Below are positions 5,491 through 7,408 of a DNA stretch of 7,408 bases, in pieces; positions within the stretch are counted from its first letter, which is position 1, and every line of letters begins with the position of its first letter. The DNA comes from Tenericutes bacterium ADurb.BinA155 (lineage in GTDB: Bacteria; Bacillota_I; Bacilli_A; RFN20; CAG-826): positions 1-7,408 of the forward strand of contig MVZL01000059.1 of the NCBI GenBank assembly GCA_002068375.1, read 5' to 3'. The notes beneath the pieces are model-generated. The model had not been told where the DNA came from. It did no database searches and worked only from the letters and a program-made list of their open reading frames with translations. The position numbers were made by a program, and so were the translations under genes.

Positions 5491-7408
5491 ATGCAAGAGA
5501 AAATGAAGCGCTTTTTGGAATCGATCGGCATCGTGGATGCTGAGCGCTTTGACATGGACTTTGACCTGGTCGCCCGCGATCCCTATGAGCGGAATAAGGT
5601 CAATATGCATATCGCGAAGAACAGTCCCTGGGAATATTCCGCCCTCGAGGAATTCCAAGAAGGCTTAGCCCGGGCGACCTATCCGATCGATATCCGTTTC
5701 TCTTACATCAATGCCCCGAGCATCTACGATTGCCTCGCCTTATTTAATGGCTGGTACCTTTCGGTCTACCATGGCGTCCCTTCCTTCAAGGTTGAGGCGG
5801 CGGATCCCCAATCGATTTTGGTGACTTACTCCAGCGAAGCGATGGCGAAAGCGGGAACCCCGATCGTCGCCGATTTCCGGGGCTTCCTCAAATGGCTCAA
5901 TTATTCTTTCGTTTTGAACGAAGTGAGCAAGATCGAAGAGGAAAAAGTGGTCCTCCCCGAAAAAGTCGTTAACAAGATCGAAAAGAAGGCGGTCAAGACC
6001 GCGGCGGCGGAGATCAAGAATCCCGATGCCCCGAAAGACACTTCGTATCTGGGGGCGAGCGAACCGAAAAAAGAGGAGACCCATGAGCAGGTTCTCCACG
6101 ATGTCCAAGACGCGATGACGGTCCAGATGCAGGCGAACCTCAAGCAGATGGAAGAAGACCGAAACCGCAAACGGGTCTTCACCCGCGGCGACTATAAGCC
6201 GATCAATTCGATTTCGGAAATCTATACGCTGGGGATGGAGTCAGTCGATTTTGCGGCCGAAGTTTTCTCAGTCGAAACAAGGATTACCCGCACGGGCAAA
6301 ACCATTCTTTCGATCGGGCTAGGCGATCCTAGCGCCGGCATTAACGGCAAAGCCTTCTCCGATAACCGCACCCTCACCCCCGATGTCCTCAATAGTTTCA
6401 AGATCGGGCAACGGGTCCGGGTCCGTGGGGCGATCGATCTCGATAAGTTTTCAGGCGACCGCGTCATCATTTGCCATTTCATCGATTTGTTGCCGGCTAA
6501 AGCCTTACGCGATGATCCGGAACCGGAAAAGCGGGTCGAGCTCCATCTTCACACCAAGATGTCGAATATGGATGGTCTCGCCGATCCGATCGATTACTGC
6601 AACGTCGCGAAAAACATGGGGATGAAGGCGATCGCCGTCACCGACCATGGCGTTGTTCAAAGCTTCCCCGATGCCCAAACCGCAGGCAAAAAGACGGGCT
6701 TAAAGATCCTTTATGGCTGCGAGCTCTACATGTTCGACCTCGTTCCGACCTATATCTACAATCCCTGCGACCGCGGACTCCAAGCCGCTTCCTATTGCGT
6801 GTTCGACTTCGAAACCACCGGCTTAAGCGCGAAGTATGACCGCTTGACCGAATTTGGCGGAGCGATCATGCAGAACGGGATGGTCGTGAAGACTTTGGAT
6901 ATCATGATCAATCCGGAACGGCATATCCCGGAGAAGATCACTGCGAAAACTCACATCACCGATGAGATGGTCGCGGGTGGTGACAAGATCGATGTCGCGG
7001 TCAAAAAGATCGCGGATTTCATGGGTGACATGATTATCGTGAGCCATAACGCTACCTTCGACGTTGGCTTCCTTAACGCTGCCCGGGAACGGCTCGGCTT
7101 AGAGCCGATCAAGAATCCGGTCATCGATACTTTGGCGTTGAGCCACTATCTTTTCCCGGAAGCCGCCCGTCATAACTTGGGTGCGCTTTCCCGAAACTTG
7201 GGTCTTTCTTCCTATAACGATGACGACGCCCACCGCGCGGATTTCGACGCGAAGGCTCTCGCCGATGTTTGGCTTTCGATTTTAGGGATTCTCACGAAGA
7301 ACAATCACGAACTCACTCACCGTCAACTGATGGACCTCCGAAGTGAAAATCCGAACATCTTCAAACACATGCGGGCCTACCATACGGTCGTCCTTTGCAA
7401 AAATGAGG
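5491..7408 (+). CDS. polC: DNA polymerase III alpha subunit, PolC type, N-terminal 639 residues (3' end outside window)
   Basis: PolC is the replicative polymerase of low-GC Gram-positives, carrying its own proofreading exonuclease. The frame runs without a stop to the window edge; full proteins are about 1,400-1,450 residues, so under half is here. Domains in order: an N-terminal region from KMKRFLESIG (about 1-150); a charged, Lys/Glu/Ala-rich linker (about 150-235); an OB-fold from VFSVETRITRTGKTILSI (258 on) to about 345; the first PHP segment, VELHLHTKMSNMDG (349-362) with AIAVTDHGVVQSFPDA following; then the 3'-5' exonuclease inserted in PHP. The exonuclease has Exo I DFETTGL (Asp439, Glu441), Exo II SHNATFD (518-524, Asp524) and Exo III HRADFDAKA (His581, Asp586), so the DEDDh set is complete and proofreading should be active. 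The second PHP segment, polymerase palm and fingers lie beyond the edge. It follows rseP after 9 nt with an AGAGGA site, so it is probably co-transcribed with it. Confidence 0.96.
   Translation, partial: MQEKMKRFLESIGIVDAERFDMDFDLVARDPYERNKVNMHIAKNSPWEYSALEEFQEGLARATYPIDIRFSYINAPSIYDCLALFNGWYLSVYHGVPSFKVEAADPQSILVTYSSEAMAKAGTPIVADFRGFLKWLNYSFVLNEVSKIEEEKVVLPEKVVNKIEKKAVKTAAAEIKNPDAPKDTSYLGASEPKKEETHEQVLHDVQDAMTVQMQANLKQMEEDRNRKRVFTRGDYKPINSISEIYTLGMESVDFAAEVFSVETRITRTGKTILSIGLGDPSAGINGKAFSDNRTLTPDVLNSFKIGQRVRVRGAIDLDKFSGDRVIICHFIDLLPAKALRDDPEPEKRVELHLHTKMSNMDGLADPIDYCNVAKNMGMKAIAVTDHGVVQSFPDAQTAGKKTGLKILYGCELYMFDLVPTYIYNPCDRGLQAASYCVFDFETTGLSAKYDRLTEFGGAIMQNGMVVKTLDIMINPERHIPEKITAKTHITDEMVAGGDKIDVAVKKIADFMGDMIIVSHNATFDVGFLNAARERLGLEPIKNPVIDTLALSHYLFPEAARHNLGALSRNLGLSSYNDDDAHRADFDAKALADVWLSILGILTKNNHELTHRQLMDLRSENPNIFKHMRAYHTVVLCKNE

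Noticed and set aside
1..7408. Very frequent GATC and CGATC tetramers/pentamers throughout
   Set aside because: They are explained by strong use of ATC for Ile beside Asp, Ser (TCG) and Ala (GCG) codons; I saw no clustering or spacing suggesting an origin or methylation-linked array.

Overview
The window is a core housekeeping cluster, all on the + strand: the end of pyrH, then frr, uppS, cdsA, dxr, an rseP/rasP-type site-2 protease gene, and the first part of polC. The order pyrH-frr-uppS-cdsA-dxr-rseP-polC, together with a PolC-type polymerase whose exonuclease is embedded in the PHP region, points to Bacillota, most likely class Bacilli. Base composition is near or slightly above 50% GC by eye, with GC-rich third positions (many TCG, CGG, ATC and GCG codons). 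That is high for this lineage and suggests an uncultured, perhaps gut-associated, branch; this placement is inference. TGA is used as a stop (frr, uppS, cdsA) and every Trp is TGG, so the code is standard, not the mycoplasma code.

Layout: 2-304 is the pyrH C-terminus (UMP kinase). 310-855 is frr, whose ribosome-binding site lies inside the last pyrH codons. 856-973 is the only real intergenic region (118 nt). It holds a clear Rho-independent terminator (876-904), a perfect 10-bp inverted repeat (914-941) and a perfect TATAAT (959-964) only 9 nt before the uppS ATG. 974-5481 is uppS-cdsA-dxr-rseP, packed with 8-nt and 4-nt overlaps or gaps of 2 nt. polC starts at 5491 after 9 nt and runs off the right edge. 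No RNA gene, mobile element, CRISPR array or minus-strand gene is supported, and no gap exceeds 300 bases.

Functionally, the first unit serves nucleotide supply and ribosome recycling. The second begins with isoprenoid and phospholipid steps: Dxr makes MEP, the precursor feeding UppS; UppS makes the C55 lipid carrier for cell-wall synthesis; CdsA makes CDP-diacylglycerol. It then adds membrane proteolysis (RseP) and replication (PolC).

I see no new multi-gene system. The points worth a second look are the terminator/promoter break before uppS with a probably leaderless start, the inverted repeat at that promoter, an oversized RseP with no recognisable PDZ domain and an Ala/Ser-rich cytoplasmic linker, a substituted conserved motif in Dxr, and the absence of proS between rseP and polC.
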